DNA of 64,000 nucleotides from JACRAV01 sp964571235. GTDB taxonomy: Bacteria; Zixibacteria; MSB-5A5; GN15; FEB-12. The position numbers and the translations under genes are program-made. Positions within the stretch are counted from its first letter, which is position 1. Every line of letters starts with the position of its first letter. Below the pieces are notes generated by a model. That model ran no database searches and was not told the DNA's origin. It saw nothing but the letters and a program-made list of their open reading frames with translations. Location: contig CAZNAI010000002.1 in assembly GCA_964571235.1 (NCBI GenBank), positions 137,343 to 201,342 of the forward strand. The letters run 5' to 3'. Of this stretch, positions 1 to 7,858 are shown piece by piece.

Positions 1-15
1 AAGCTGTCGTAACAT
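1..15 (-). CDS. start of a gene that runs off the left edge (partial)
   Basis: On the minus strand an ATG at 15-13 is followed by open codons reading Met-Leu-Arg-Gln-Leu to the window edge. An AGGAG ribosome-binding site lies at 22-26, six bases upstream. Only five codons are visible, so no product can be named. It lies downstream of the tRNA-Thr gene on the same strand. The call rests on the ribosome-binding site and spacing alone. Confidence 0.35.
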
Positions 16-144
16 TGAAATCTCCTGTCAGGTGTGTACTCGACAGAACAAGATACGGGCTTGAGTGAGAATCTCCAAAAAGTTTGGATGGGGGCGCAAA
101 GATGGCGCTGGGGCGGCCTTGGAACGCCCTCGCGCAAGAAAATG

Positions 145-217
145 AGCCACAGAGCGGGATTGAACCGCTGACCTGCTGATTACGAATCAGCTGCTCTACC
201 ATCTGAGCTACTGTGGC
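145..217 (-). tRNA. tRNA-Thr (anticodon CGU)
   Basis: A 73-nt cloverleaf on the minus strand. The 7-bp acceptor stem GCCACAG pairs with CTGTGGC, the D-arm holds AGCTCAGATGGTAGAGC, and the anticodon loop TTCGTAA gives anticodon CGT, which reads ACG. The T-arm has the GGTTCAATCC core. The 3' CCA is not encoded. It sits 88 bases from the lexA stop on the same strand. Confidence 0.95.
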
Positions 218-305
218 TTACGGCAATTCAGAGGGTCGAGTATACGTTATCGGCAGGGTATCGTCAAGGTCAACAGGCCATTGGCCCGATTGGCCCTGCT
301 CCGTC

Positions 306-920
306 TTACTTGAAACGGCGAAGCAGTCCGACCACGCGCCCGGCCAGACGAAATTCCCCTGATTTTCGGTCAACCAGTATCGGCTGGAAGGAGTCGTTTT
401 CCGGCTGGAGGCGGACACGGTTGCCCTCAGGAAAGTACCGTTTGACGGTCGCTTCGCCGTTGATGATGGCAACGACAATCTCTCCCTTGTGGGCGGTCTC
501 CTGTTTGGCGACCAGCACGAAGTCGCCATCGAGAATACCGGCGTTCTGCATCGAGTCGCCTTTGACTTGTAGACTGAATGTCTCGCCGTTGGGGAGAAAT
601 GTCTTGTCCAGCGCGAACTCGGACTCAATGTTTTCGGCCGCGTCGATTGGATTGCCGGCTGGCACAAGACCGACAAGTGGTATACGGCTCACCGGGCTGG
701 CCAGCTTTCGGGTCAGTTCCAGCCCTCGCGAAATGAATCCCTCGCGCTTGAGATACCCCTTTTTTACCAACGCATCCAAGTGTGTGCGCACGCCGTTAGT
801 AGAAGTGATGCCGAATTTGGCGCCTATTTCCCGCAGTGTCGGGGGTTGGCCGTTTGAGGAGATCTTGTGATCTATGAAATCGAAAATCTTACGTTGCCGG
901 TCAGTCAGTGGTTCTTTCAT
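306..920 (-). CDS. lexA: LexA, SOS-response transcriptional repressor
   Basis: LexA represses DNA-damage genes and cleaves itself when RecA is activated. The 204-aa product has the usual LexA length. Residues 1-70 form a winged-helix DNA-binding domain (PPTLREIGAKFGI is its recognition region). The rest is an S24 peptidase domain with the Ala88-Gly89 cleavage site (VPAGNP), catalytic Ser123 (GDSMQ) and Lys160 (ATVKRYF). I chose the ATG at 920 because an AAAGG element lies six bases upstream; a GTG two codons earlier is possible. Its promoter contains an operator half-matching that of the imuA-imuB-dnaE2 cassette at 7.8 kb, so it probably autoregulates and controls that cassette. All key residues are intact, so the repressor should be functional. 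Confidence 0.97.
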   Translation of the reverse strand: MKEPLTDRQRKIFDFIDHKISSNGQPPTLREIGAKFGITSTNGVRTHLDALVKKGYLKREGFISRGLELTRKLASPVSRIPLVGLVPAGNPIDAAENIESEFALDKTFLPNGETFSLQVKGDSMQNAGILDGDFVLVAKQETAHKGEIVVAIINGEATVKRYFPEGNRVRLQPENDSFQPILVDRKSGEFRLAGRVVGLLRRFK

Positions 921-952
921 ACACACCTTTCCCTGTGTTTGTGTACATATCG

Positions 953-981
953 ACCATACTGCTCATTTGTTCACAGGTCAA
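953..981 (-). promoter_or_regulatory. lexA promoter with LexA operator in the spacer
   Basis: On the minus strand a TTGACC -35 box (976-981) and a TATGGT -10 box (953-958) are separated by 17 bases. Inside the spacer, at 961-972, lies GAAC-AAAT-GAGC, a one-mismatch copy of the GAAC-N4-GTTC operator known from Gram-positive type LexA. The flanking AGTAT and GTCGATA strings recur beside the imuA operator. Binding there would block RNA polymerase, as expected for autoregulation. Confidence 0.6.
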
Positions 982-1037
982 TAACAATTGTAGGTTGAGC
1001 CCGTTCTATCAACCAAATGTGATATTGGCGTCGGGTC

Positions 1038-1068
1038 AAAAAAAGGCGGGCCGTGTGAGACGGCCCGC
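1038..1068 (-). terminator. Rho-independent terminator of the EF-G-like gene
   Basis: A 9-bp perfect stem, GCGGGCCGT (1046-1054) with ACGGCCCGC (1060-1068) around a 5-base loop, is followed on the minus strand by a seven-T run (1044-1038). It lies 31 bases past the stop of the gene ending at 1099, just upstream of the lexA promoter. Confidence 0.9.
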
Positions 1069-1098
1069 TGGAGGTGAATTCGCCCGGTGTCGATCGAG

Positions 1099-3186
1099 TT
1101 ACTTTGACTCGTGCTCTTTTTCGGCCTTAGCTTCAGCTATGATCTTAAGAGCAGTTTCGTGGGGCACTTCTTCGTAGTGCGAGAAGGCCATCGAGTAAAG
1201 ACCTTGCCCCTGCGTCATTGACCGTAATTGTACAGAATACTGGTAGAGTTCCGATTGCGGCACAGTCGCCTTGATCCGCTGGCTTCGGCCTTCGGGGTCC
1301 ATGCCGGAGATCTTCCCACGGCGTGACGAGAGGTCACCCATCACATCGCCGGTGTAGTCGTCGGGGACTAGAATCTCAACCGCATAAATCGGCTCAAGCA
1401 GGATCGGCTTGCAATCCAAAAATCCCTCTTTGAAAGCCATAAGGCCAGCGATCTTGAAGGCCATATCTGACGAGTCAACATCGTGGTACGAGCCGTAGTA
1501 GAGCGCAACTTTGACATCGACTACCTGCGAGCCGGCCAGCCCGCCGTGTTCCATCGCCTCGACCACACCCTTTTCAACTGCCGGAACATACTTGCCGGGG
1601 ATAACGCCGCCGGTGATTTCGTCGTTGAATTCGAATCCGCCGCCACGAACATTCGGCTCGATCCGGAGATAGACGTCGCCGTACTGACCACGTCCCCCCG
1701 ACTGCTTTTTGTGTTTGTACTGTTTTTCAGTTTTCCCTTTGATCGTTTCGCGATATGGGATTTTCGGTTTGGAGAGTTCGATATCAACTCCGAACCGGCG
1801 GTGCAGTTTTTCGCCAAGAACTTCGATGTGGGTCGCACCCTGACCATAAAGGACCTGCTGATGCAGGGCCGAATCCTGAACCAGGCGGAAGGTTGGGTCC
1901 TCCTCGTGCAAACGGTGCAATCCGGTTGCAATCTTCTCTTCGTCGCCTTTGGTTTTGGGCTTTATCGCAACATCCATCACAGGATTCGGGTACTGGATTG
2001 GCGGAATAGTAACCGAAAGGTCTTTATCGGCCAACGTCTGATTCGTATGGACATCTTTGAGCTTCACCAATACGCCGATATCGCCGGCGGCAATGGAAGT
2101 TACCTCGGTGCGATTCTTTCCCTGAAATGTGAAGACCTGCGCAACTTTGGTGGACGTACTCGTCTTCTGATTAACCAGGTCTTCGCCCGGCTTGATCGTG
2201 CCGTGCATTGCACGGAAAAATGACATTTCGCCAAGGTGCCCTTCTGATACCGTTTTGAAAATAAACGCCACCGGTTTACCGTTTGGGTCAACGGGCAGGT
2301 CGAGCTTGTTTTCAGTTCCGGTTTTGAAAACTTTGATCGGCGGCATTTGGTTGGGGGCCGGGAGGTATTCGACCGCAAAATCCAACAGAATTCGTGTGCC
2401 AATATTCCTGACTGCTGATCCAAACAGAATCGGATAGACTTTGCCGTTACCAATGCCTTTAAGCAACCCCTCTCTCAGCTCGGCGTCGGTCAGCGTTCCT
2501 TCACTTAAGAACTTTTCCAATAAAGCGTCGTCGGCTTCCGCCGCCGCCTCGATGAGATTTTCCCGTTCACGATCGACATCTGCCTTCAGATCGGCTGGAA
2601 TTTGCGTTTCGGTCGGTTTACCGTCGGCGTCGAAAGTAAACGCTTTTAGATGCAACAGATCGACCAGTCCTTTGAATGATTCGGCTTCACCGATCGGAAG
2701 AACAACAGCGGCCGCGCTCTTGCCGAAGGTGTTGCGAATGGAATCAAGGTTGGCGCGCCATTTGACATTTTCCTTTTCCATCTTATTGACAAAAAAGAAG
2801 CGAGCCAGGCCTTCGGCCGGGAACGAACGCCACTGAATCTGAGTGCCGATCTGGACTCCGGCGGTGGCGTCGATGACTACCCCGACAGCGTCGGCCACAG
2901 CCGCCGACCCCAGTAGCTCTCCGATAAAATCGGCGTGACCGGGACAATCGAGAATATTGACTTTACAGTCCTTGTGGACCGCCGCCAACAGCTTTGAACT
3001 GATCGTTGTTTTGCGGGCAATTTCGCTTTCGTAATAGTCCATTATCGAGGAGCCATCGTCAACGCGGCCGATTCGGCTGTTGACGCCGGTTGTGAATGCC
3101 AGCGCGTCGGCCAGACTGGTCTTGCCACTCCCGCGCTGGCCCGATAAGCAGAATGTGCGAATTTTGTCTGTAGAAAAGTCCTTCAC
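1099..3186 (-). CDS. elongation factor G-like translational GTPase
   Basis: A 695-aa protein with full EF-G architecture: a GTPase domain, an EF-Tu-like domain II and the EF-G domains III-V. The P-loop is GQRGSGKT (16-23), G3 is DCPGH (80-84) and G4 is NKME (about 134). The P-loop and the switch I region (ARKTTIS, about 57-63, in place of the usual RGITI) differ from canonical EF-G and resemble the EF-G-like paralogue group (EF-G-2/FusA2 type). It is therefore probably not the main translocase but a paralogue of uncertain role. The start is a GTG preceded by GGGAGG. It has its own terminator and is not in an operon with its neighbours. Confidence 0.88.
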   Translation of the reverse strand: MKDFSTDKIRTFCLSGQRGSGKTSLADALAFTTGVNSRIGRVDDGSSIMDYYESEIARKTTISSKLLAAVHKDCKVNILDCPGHADFIGELLGSAAVADAVGVVIDATAGVQIGTQIQWRSFPAEGLARFFFVNKMEKENVKWRANLDSIRNTFGKSAAAVVLPIGEAESFKGLVDLLHLKAFTFDADGKPTETQIPADLKADVDRERENLIEAAAEADDALLEKFLSEGTLTDAELREGLLKGIGNGKVYPILFGSAVRNIGTRILLDFAVEYLPAPNQMPPIKVFKTGTENKLDLPVDPNGKPVAFIFKTVSEGHLGEMSFFRAMHGTIKPGEDLVNQKTSTSTKVAQVFTFQGKNRTEVTSIAAGDIGVLVKLKDVHTNQTLADKDLSVTIPPIQYPNPVMDVAIKPKTKGDEEKIATGLHRLHEEDPTFRLVQDSALHQQVLYGQGATHIEVLGEKLHRRFGVDIELSKPKIPYRETIKGKTEKQYKHKKQSGGRGQYGDVYLRIEPNVRGGGFEFNDEITGGVIPGKYVPAVEKGVVEAMEHGGLAGSQVVDVKVALYYGSYHDVDSSDMAFKIAGLMAFKEGFLDCKPILLEPIYAVEILVPDDYTGDVMGDLSSRRGKISGMDPEGRSQRIKATVPQSELYQYSVQLRSMTQGQGLYSMAFSHYEEVPHETALKIIAEAKAEKEHESK

Positions 3187-3313
3187 GTCTATACCTCCCG
3201 AAAACTATTGCGGTCCCGATGTCGGTTGCCGCCGGGTGTCATAATTCAAAGTCCGTCAGTATACCATATGAAAGACAAGTCTGTCAACCGGCTGGAAATT
3301 GCCGGAACACCAC

Positions 3314-3343
3314 AAAAAAAAGCCCGCCTTATGGCGGGCTTTT
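3314..3343 (-). terminator. terminator after the YceI-like gene
   Basis: Stem AGCCCGCC (3321-3328) with GGCGGGCT (3333-3340), TTAT loop, and a seven-T run on the minus strand (3320-3314). It sits 22 bases beyond the stop at 3366. A shorter T run on the plus side could let it work in both directions. Confidence 0.9.
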
Positions 3344-3365
3344 CAAATACCGAATGCGATCCGTT

Positions 3366-3965
3366 CTATTTATCCTGCTTGGCGTTGTTGACTTCCAGTT
3401 CGATGGCAATCTTGACATCGTCACTGACCACTACCCCACCGCCGTCGAGCGACTTGCTCCAGGAGACCTTGAAGTCCTGGCGGTTAATGGTAGTGATGGC
3501 GGAAAATGACGCCGCGGTGAAACCCCACGGAGTCTTTTGGGTACCGTTGAAAGTGCAGTCAAAAGTCACTTCCTTGGTGATTCCACGGATTGTCAAATCG
3601 CCGGTCAGTTTGAAATTCTCACCTTCGCCGGGAGTCACCTTGGTTGACTTAAAGGACAGCGTCGGGAAGGAATCGACCGCGAAAAAGTCGGCTGATTTTA
3701 GGTGGCCGTCGCGCTTTTCGTTGTCGGTTGAAATCGAGGCCGATTGAACGGTGAACTGGACCGAGCCGGCTGAAAGGTTTGTGCCGTCCCACTCAATAGA
3801 TCCGGCGAAGTCCCTAAACAGGCCGTGGACTTTGGATACCATCAAGTGCTTGACAGTGAACCCTACGGAACTGTGTGAGGCGTCGATGTTCCAGGTTTCG
3901 GCATTAGCCGAGGTCAGACCGACTACCGACAAGACTGCGATACCACGTGCGATCGATTTGAGCAT
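3366..3965 (-). CDS. YceI-family periplasmic lipid-binding protein
   Basis: A 199-aa protein with a Sec signal peptide (about 1-22, cleavage after ANA) and one YceI domain, a lipocalin-like beta barrel known to bind isoprenoid-type lipids in other bacteria. Hallmarks are WNIDASHSSVGFTVKHLMVSKVHG near the N terminus, the ITKEVTFDCTFNG strand and the C-terminal DDVKIAIELEV. The start has a strong GGAGG ribosome-binding site. It appears to be a single-gene unit closed by its own terminator. The family role is usually transport or storage of amphiphiles in the periplasm; the ligand cannot be read from the sequence. Confidence 0.92.
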   Translation of the reverse strand: MLKSIARGIAVLSVVGLTSANAETWNIDASHSSVGFTVKHLMVSKVHGLFRDFAGSIEWDGTNLSAGSVQFTVQSASISTDNEKRDGHLKSADFFAVDSFPTLSFKSTKVTPGEGENFKLTGDLTIRGITKEVTFDCTFNGTQKTPWGFTAASFSAITTINRQDFKVSWSKSLDGGGVVVSDDVKIAIELEVNNAKQDK

Positions 3966-4068
3966 TCTTTTCCTCCAAAAAAGTTACAACGCCATGATTG
4001 GCAAATGTTATTCCCAACTGAAACACTCCGGCGAGTAAAAGGTTTCCGTCGAATTTGCGGTGTCCGGC

Positions 4069-4449
4069 TTAGCGGCTGGACATGACAAGCGCCGCACCGG
4101 TGATATAGGCCAGGATCCACCAGATATAAGCCACACGCGAATAGATATGAAGGCCACGCGGGACCGGGGCTTCGCCGTTTTGTTGCCGATGTCGGATCAA
4201 GAGAATCGTGTCGGTCACCATGGCAATAAGAGAAGAATAGCCTAAGATCCCGTGCATGGTGAAGAGTGATTTCTCGGTGCCAATCATCATGCAGGCGGTG
4301 GCGGTGATGTCAAAGATGACGCCGAAAAACAGAAATCGAACAACGGCTTTGGAAACTACTTTGCGGCGTTGTTCGATGACGACGCCGATGGCGTAGAAGA
4401 TCAGAGCAAATTGGACGATGATAGTGCCGGCGAGAATGATCGGATTCAT
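4069..4449 (-). CDS. small four-helix membrane protein (TIGR03987/HsmA-like)
   Basis: A 126-aa integral membrane protein with four predicted helices, at about residues 4-25, 34-56, 63-86 and 103-123. The arrangement and the motifs YAIGVVIEQRRK, HGILGYSSL and SRVAYIWWILAYITGA resemble the TIGR03987/HsmA family of small uncharacterised membrane proteins; this is from memory of the family, not a search. No catalytic residues are evident. It is 34 bases downstream of the rlmB-like gene's stop on the same strand and could be cotranscribed with it. Confidence 0.7.
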   Translation of the reverse strand: MNPIILAGTIIVQFALIFYAIGVVIEQRRKVVSKAVVRFLFFGVIFDITATACMMIGTEKSLFTMHGILGYSSLIAMVTDTILLIRHRQQNGEAPVPRGLHIYSRVAYIWWILAYITGAALVMSSR

Positions 4450-4482
4450 GCGAAGTGTTCTTTCGTTAGTGAAGTATCTGCG

Positions 4483-5055
4483 CTACTGCGTCCTTTGCCG
4501 GACCGCTTCGAACAAGCAAATCCCGGCGGCGACCGAGACATTCAAACTCTCGACGGTGCCGACCATCGGGATCGATATCAGATCATCGCAGGTCTCCGCA
4601 GTCAAACGCCTGATCCCCTCCCCCTCTGACCCAAGCACCAGCGCAAGCGGGCCGGTAAGTTTAGTTTGATAGAGATTCTTGCCGGCTGACAAGTGTGTCC
4701 CTACAATCCAGACACCTTTTTCTTGAATCAATTTCATGAACCGGACCAGATTTGTCACGGCGATTACGGGAGTTTTTTCGGCCGCTCCGCAGGCGACCCG
4801 CCGGACGACATCGGTGAGCGCCACCGAACGATCCTTCGGCATGATGACCGCGTGAACCCCCGCGCCGTTGGCCGAGCGAAGGCACGCCCCCAGATTGTGC
4901 GGGTCTTGTACGCAATCGAGAATTAACAGAAACGGCGGAGCGGTCAGACGGTCCAAAATTGAAAACAGTTTGTCTTCATCGCCGATTCCGACACGCGCGG
5001 TCATATCAGTATGGCGATGTGTTCGTTTTTGATTCGACCGGGGATTTGTGCCCAC
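4483..5055 (-). CDS. rlmB: RlmB/TrmH-type SPOUT rRNA 2'-O-methyltransferase lacking the N-terminal domain
   Basis: The 190-aa product matches the catalytic SPOUT domain of 23S rRNA Gm2251 methyltransferase RlmB. It has the three TrmH motifs: LDCVQDPHNLGACLRSANGAG (about 46-66), LALVLGSEGEGIRRLT (about 135-150) and ISIPMVGTVESLNVSVAAGI (about 161-180), so the SAM-binding knot and catalytic Arg/Asn/Ser are present. E. coli RlmB is 243 aa and begins with an L30e-like substrate-binding domain of roughly 90 residues that is missing here. I chose the GTG at 5055 because AGAAGGAG lies seven bases upstream; an earlier in-frame start at 5127 lacks such a site and would still not supply the domain. Family is certain; the exact target nucleotide is less so because of the missing domain. 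Confidence 0.85.
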   Translation of the reverse strand: MGTNPRSNQKRTHRHTDMTARVGIGDEDKLFSILDRLTAPPFLLILDCVQDPHNLGACLRSANGAGVHAVIMPKDRSVALTDVVRRVACGAAEKTPVIAVTNLVRFMKLIQEKGVWIVGTHLSAGKNLYQTKLTGPLALVLGSEGEGIRRLTAETCDDLISIPMVGTVESLNVSVAAGICLFEAVRQRTQ

Positions 5056-5178
5056 TGTTGTTCTCCTTCTTGGGGGGCCAATATGCATCCGTTTGAAGTA
5101 ATATTCCAGCAAAAATCGGTTGATCACCGGCTACAGGTCGGTCTTTACAGAATCACCAAAATTGACGATATTATAGTA

Positions 5179-6138
5179 ATGCCCAAGCGCTCCGGCCTTA
5201 TCCCGTCAGTTCTGTCCCTTGTGATTATTTTGACCCTCGTTATTGGCGACGGTTGCAAGAAAAAGAAAGCCACCGAACCGACTCCTGTACTACCGGGGGT
5301 AGAATGGACACTACGATCAACGGGCGGGCTGTATGATTTGCGAGATCTGGCAACCAACAGCACGGTTTTGGTCGCGGTGGGCGATTCCGGGCGCATCATC
5401 ACTTCGGCTGATTCCGGTAAGAGCTGGACATTGAGGACATCGTCGACGACAGTTGATCTGAGCGGCGTGACATATTTGTCGTCCGTTGGCTTTGTTGCGG
5501 TCAGTAGCTCAGGCACTGGGTCAGTTGTGTTGCTCTCAACCAATGGAACAGGCTGGTCGGCCCCGCCGACCTCGGGAATCTCAGTGGGCCTGAATGCGGT
5601 TGCCTCCAACAATACCACCATTGCCGCGGTCGGTTGCGGCGGGAGCATTTTTACTTCAACAAACGGGGTCAGTTGGTCGCCGCGGGCTAGTGGCGGGACC
5701 TGTCTCCGAGCGGTGGAACGAGTCGGCTTCTCAACTGTTGAATTTGTAGCGGTAGGCGACAGCGGACAGATAAACACGTCGTCGAACGGTCTGGTGTGGC
5801 CGACCGCAGTATCGAATGTGTTGGATGATTTTTATGGAATTGCCGGCGGATGTTCCAGGGCAGTCGCGGTTGGAGAACATGGGATCATCAAGACCTCCGC
5901 CAACGGGACCACCTGGGTTACCGCCGACTCAGTGGGGAGCAGACTTAATGCCGTGGCATGCGGAGAAGATAATTTTGTGGCAGTCGGCAACAGTGGGATC
6001 GTGTATACCTCGCACAATGCCGGCGCGACCTGGACATCGAGAACCTCGGCGACCTCGACTCGGCTGAACGCCGTGATCCGCATCGGCGGTACATACGTTG
6101 CGGTAGGGCTTGACGGTACAGTTGTAACGTCGCCGTGA
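5179..6138 (+). CDS. putative lipoprotein of Asp-box/YCF48-like beta-propeller repeats
   Basis: A 319-aa exported protein. A hydrophobic segment (about 8-24) ends in GDGCKKKK, a weak lipobox that nevertheless resembles the NGCKK of the next gene. The rest is six to seven repeats of about 40 residues of the form LNAVA-x-FVAVGDSG-I-TS-NG-TW, typical of BNR/Asp-box and YCF48-like propellers. Such folds are scaffolds or binding modules; no active site can be pointed to. The start at 5179 is set by the signal sequence; no ribosome-binding site is visible, and a TATTAT box (5169-5174) lies so close that a leaderless transcript is conceivable. It is divergent from rlmB and probably cotranscribed with the next lipoprotein, 25 bases on. 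Confidence 0.7.
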   Translation: MPKRSGLIPSVLSLVIILTLVIGDGCKKKKATEPTPVLPGVEWTLRSTGGLYDLRDLATNSTVLVAVGDSGRIITSADSGKSWTLRTSSTTVDLSGVTYLSSVGFVAVSSSGTGSVVLLSTNGTGWSAPPTSGISVGLNAVASNNTTIAAVGCGGSIFTSTNGVSWSPRASGGTCLRAVERVGFSTVEFVAVGDSGQINTSSNGLVWPTAVSNVLDDFYGIAGGCSRAVAVGEHGIIKTSANGTTWVTADSVGSRLNAVACGEDNFVAVGNSGIVYTSHNAGATWTSRTSATSTRLNAVIRIGGTYVAVGLDGTVVTSP

Positions 6139-6163
6139 GACATCCGAACTGGAGAACTTTGCA

Positions 6164-7681
6164 ATGATTCGACTCCTCAAAATATCTCTTCTGTTCGTAG
6201 CGGTGCTGTCACTCGGACTTGTGATTCCAAATGGATGTAAAAAGACTCCAACTGGTGGCGGCGGCACTGTCGACTCCCTCCGGGTGACATTTGGAACTCC
6301 TGCCGAGGGCGCTATTGTCAAAGGGCCGACCGCGCTAACGGCAACAGTCACGGGAAGTTCCGGCGGCGCAAAGGTGAAATTTGTGATCGACGCTATCCAA
6401 GTTTCACTCGACAGCGTTTCTCCGTTCGAATACACCTGGGATCCGACTCCGCTTCAAAACGGGAGCAGTCATACACTTCGTCTAATCGTCTCTGATAATT
6501 CCGGCAACGCCGACACGACCGGTGTCCGCACATATGTTGCGAACTACGCAAAGTTAACGATGACGGTGGTCTCCCCCGCCGACGGCATTGCTATCGCTCC
6601 AGGCCAGAAATTTTCCGCGACGACCGCGGGCGGAGCGGGAGGTACATCAATTGACTTCAAAGTTGACAATGTTGTGGTTTTCAGCGATAACGCCGCGCCG
6701 TACGAGTTCGCCTGGGATCCCAGCGCTTTACCAAGCGGGAGTTCGCACACGGTGCAATTAATCGCCGCCGACACCGCCTCGCAGACAGTGACATCGTCAG
6801 TTCGAACTGTCTATGCACGCTGGCTACCGCTGGCGGCTACTATCACCTCACCGGCCGATAGCACAATCTGGGGTGGAGTCGCAGATGTCACAGTTGGAGT
6901 GAACGGTGGCGCGGGCGGTGGATCGGCCGATTTTCGGCTCGATGGCGTTTCGATATCTGTCGACAACACTGCGCCGTATGCCTTTCGCTGGGACCCGACT
7001 TCATTGGCCAACGGCGAGGTGCATACCTTCAAGGTAATCGTCGCTGATACGAGCGGTCAGGTTGATACGACTTCGACGCGCGTCTATTTCGCAAAGTGGC
7101 GACTGATCGGAGCGGGCGGGCAATCACCGCATCCGATCAATGTGAGAAATATTTTTACGCGGAGTACGTCTACCGCGCTTGAGTTCAGAGTTGAATTCGA
7201 CAACCCTTGGGTTCGCGCCGATTCGGTCGGTGGGATTGATTGTGCGCTTTTTCTGGACACCGATCAAAGCGGCAGTACCGGGCGCACTTTTGTCCTCGAC
7301 TTTAATAGCCAGCCAATTCCAATAAACGATATCGGCGCGGAGTATCGGATGATTGTGGGTGGTCACGGTGACTCGGTCTGGACATTTAGTGGTGGAAACT
7401 GGACAGCCGGTCAGGAATTCTCATCGCTTATTCTAACTCGCAACGCAAACTTCTTTGAGTGTACTACGCCGTTGACGGCGTTGAGTTTCCCCTCGGTCTT
7501 CAATCTCGTTGTCGGCAACGTGCACTTTGATTCTCCTACTCTCTGGTCATACGACTGGGTGCCGATCAGCGGTCATTTCACCGTCTCAGTCGACGGCAAG
7601 TATGTCGCGCCGACCGGTAGCGCCGCGCCAGTGCAGATTAAGTCGGACCGTTTGCCGCATGTTTCCCCCAATCCGTTTTAG
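6164..7681 (+). CDS. putative lipoprotein with three Ig-like repeats, ending abruptly
   Basis: A 505-aa protein with a hydrophobic leader (5-21) and a likely lipid-anchored Cys25 (IPNGCKK). Three tandem Ig-like domains of about 88 residues (40-127, 131-218, 224-311) share a core: SPAD-G, a VDF-VD-V-V-DN-APYEF-WDP strand pair, then SSHT-LIV-DTSG. Residues 312-490 form a beta-rich domain with CALFLDTDQSG, reminiscent of DOMON/CBM9-like modules. The chain stops at PHVSPNPF, which looks like only the first residues of the NPFNPTT sorting domain that ends the 53.7-kb protein. GGAG precedes the ATG. Likely role: cell-surface adhesion or carbohydrate binding; this is inference. Confidence 0.72.
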   Translation: MIRLLKISLLFVAVLSLGLVIPNGCKKTPTGGGGTVDSLRVTFGTPAEGAIVKGPTALTATVTGSSGGAKVKFVIDAIQVSLDSVSPFEYTWDPTPLQNGSSHTLRLIVSDNSGNADTTGVRTYVANYAKLTMTVVSPADGIAIAPGQKFSATTAGGAGGTSIDFKVDNVVVFSDNAAPYEFAWDPSALPSGSSHTVQLIAADTASQTVTSSVRTVYARWLPLAATITSPADSTIWGGVADVTVGVNGGAGGGSADFRLDGVSISVDNTAPYAFRWDPTSLANGEVHTFKVIVADTSGQVDTTSTRVYFAKWRLIGAGGQSPHPINVRNIFTRSTSTALEFRVEFDNPWVRADSVGGIDCALFLDTDQSGSTGRTFVLDFNSQPIPINDIGAEYRMIVGGHGDSVWTFSGGNWTAGQEFSSLILTRNANFFECTTPLTALSFPSVFNLVVGNVHFDSPTLWSYDWVPISGHFTVSVDGKYVAPTGSAAPVQIKSDRLPHVSPNPF

Positions 7682-7785
7682 GTGGCTTGCAGTTCGTTGT
7701 TTTGGCCTTGCCTGACTCGCGCCCTGACTTGGCGGTTCAAGAATAGCCCTTAATTCACCTTCTTTTAACAATTTACAATATGTTA

Positions 7786-7839
7786 TTGACGCCCCCATTG
7801 GTTCTGCTATCATATATACTGAACATTTGTTTAGTATAT
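7786..7839 (+). promoter_or_regulatory. SOS promoter and LexA operator of imuA-imuB-dnaE2
   Basis: A TTGACG -35 box (7786-7791) and a TATCAT -10 box (7808-7813) are spaced by 16 bases. Immediately downstream, 7814-7839 is a palindrome with 11-base arms (ATATACTGAAC and GTTTAGTATAT, one mismatch) around ATTT. Its core GAAC-ATTT-GTTT (7821-7832) fits the GAAC-N4-GTTY LexA box of Gram-positive type. The operator covers the expected transcription start, so LexA would block initiation. The imuA ATG follows at 7859. Confidence 0.75.
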
Positions 7840-7858
7840 GTCGATAGAGTAAAGAGCC

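Noticed and set aside
310..870. Open frame antisense to lexA
   Set aside because: Shadow of lexA; residues are Ser/Arg/Pro-rich as expected for the reverse strand.
1483..2223. Long open frame opposite the EF-G-like gene
   Set aside because: Antisense shadow of a certain gene, no ribosome-binding site and no family resemblance.
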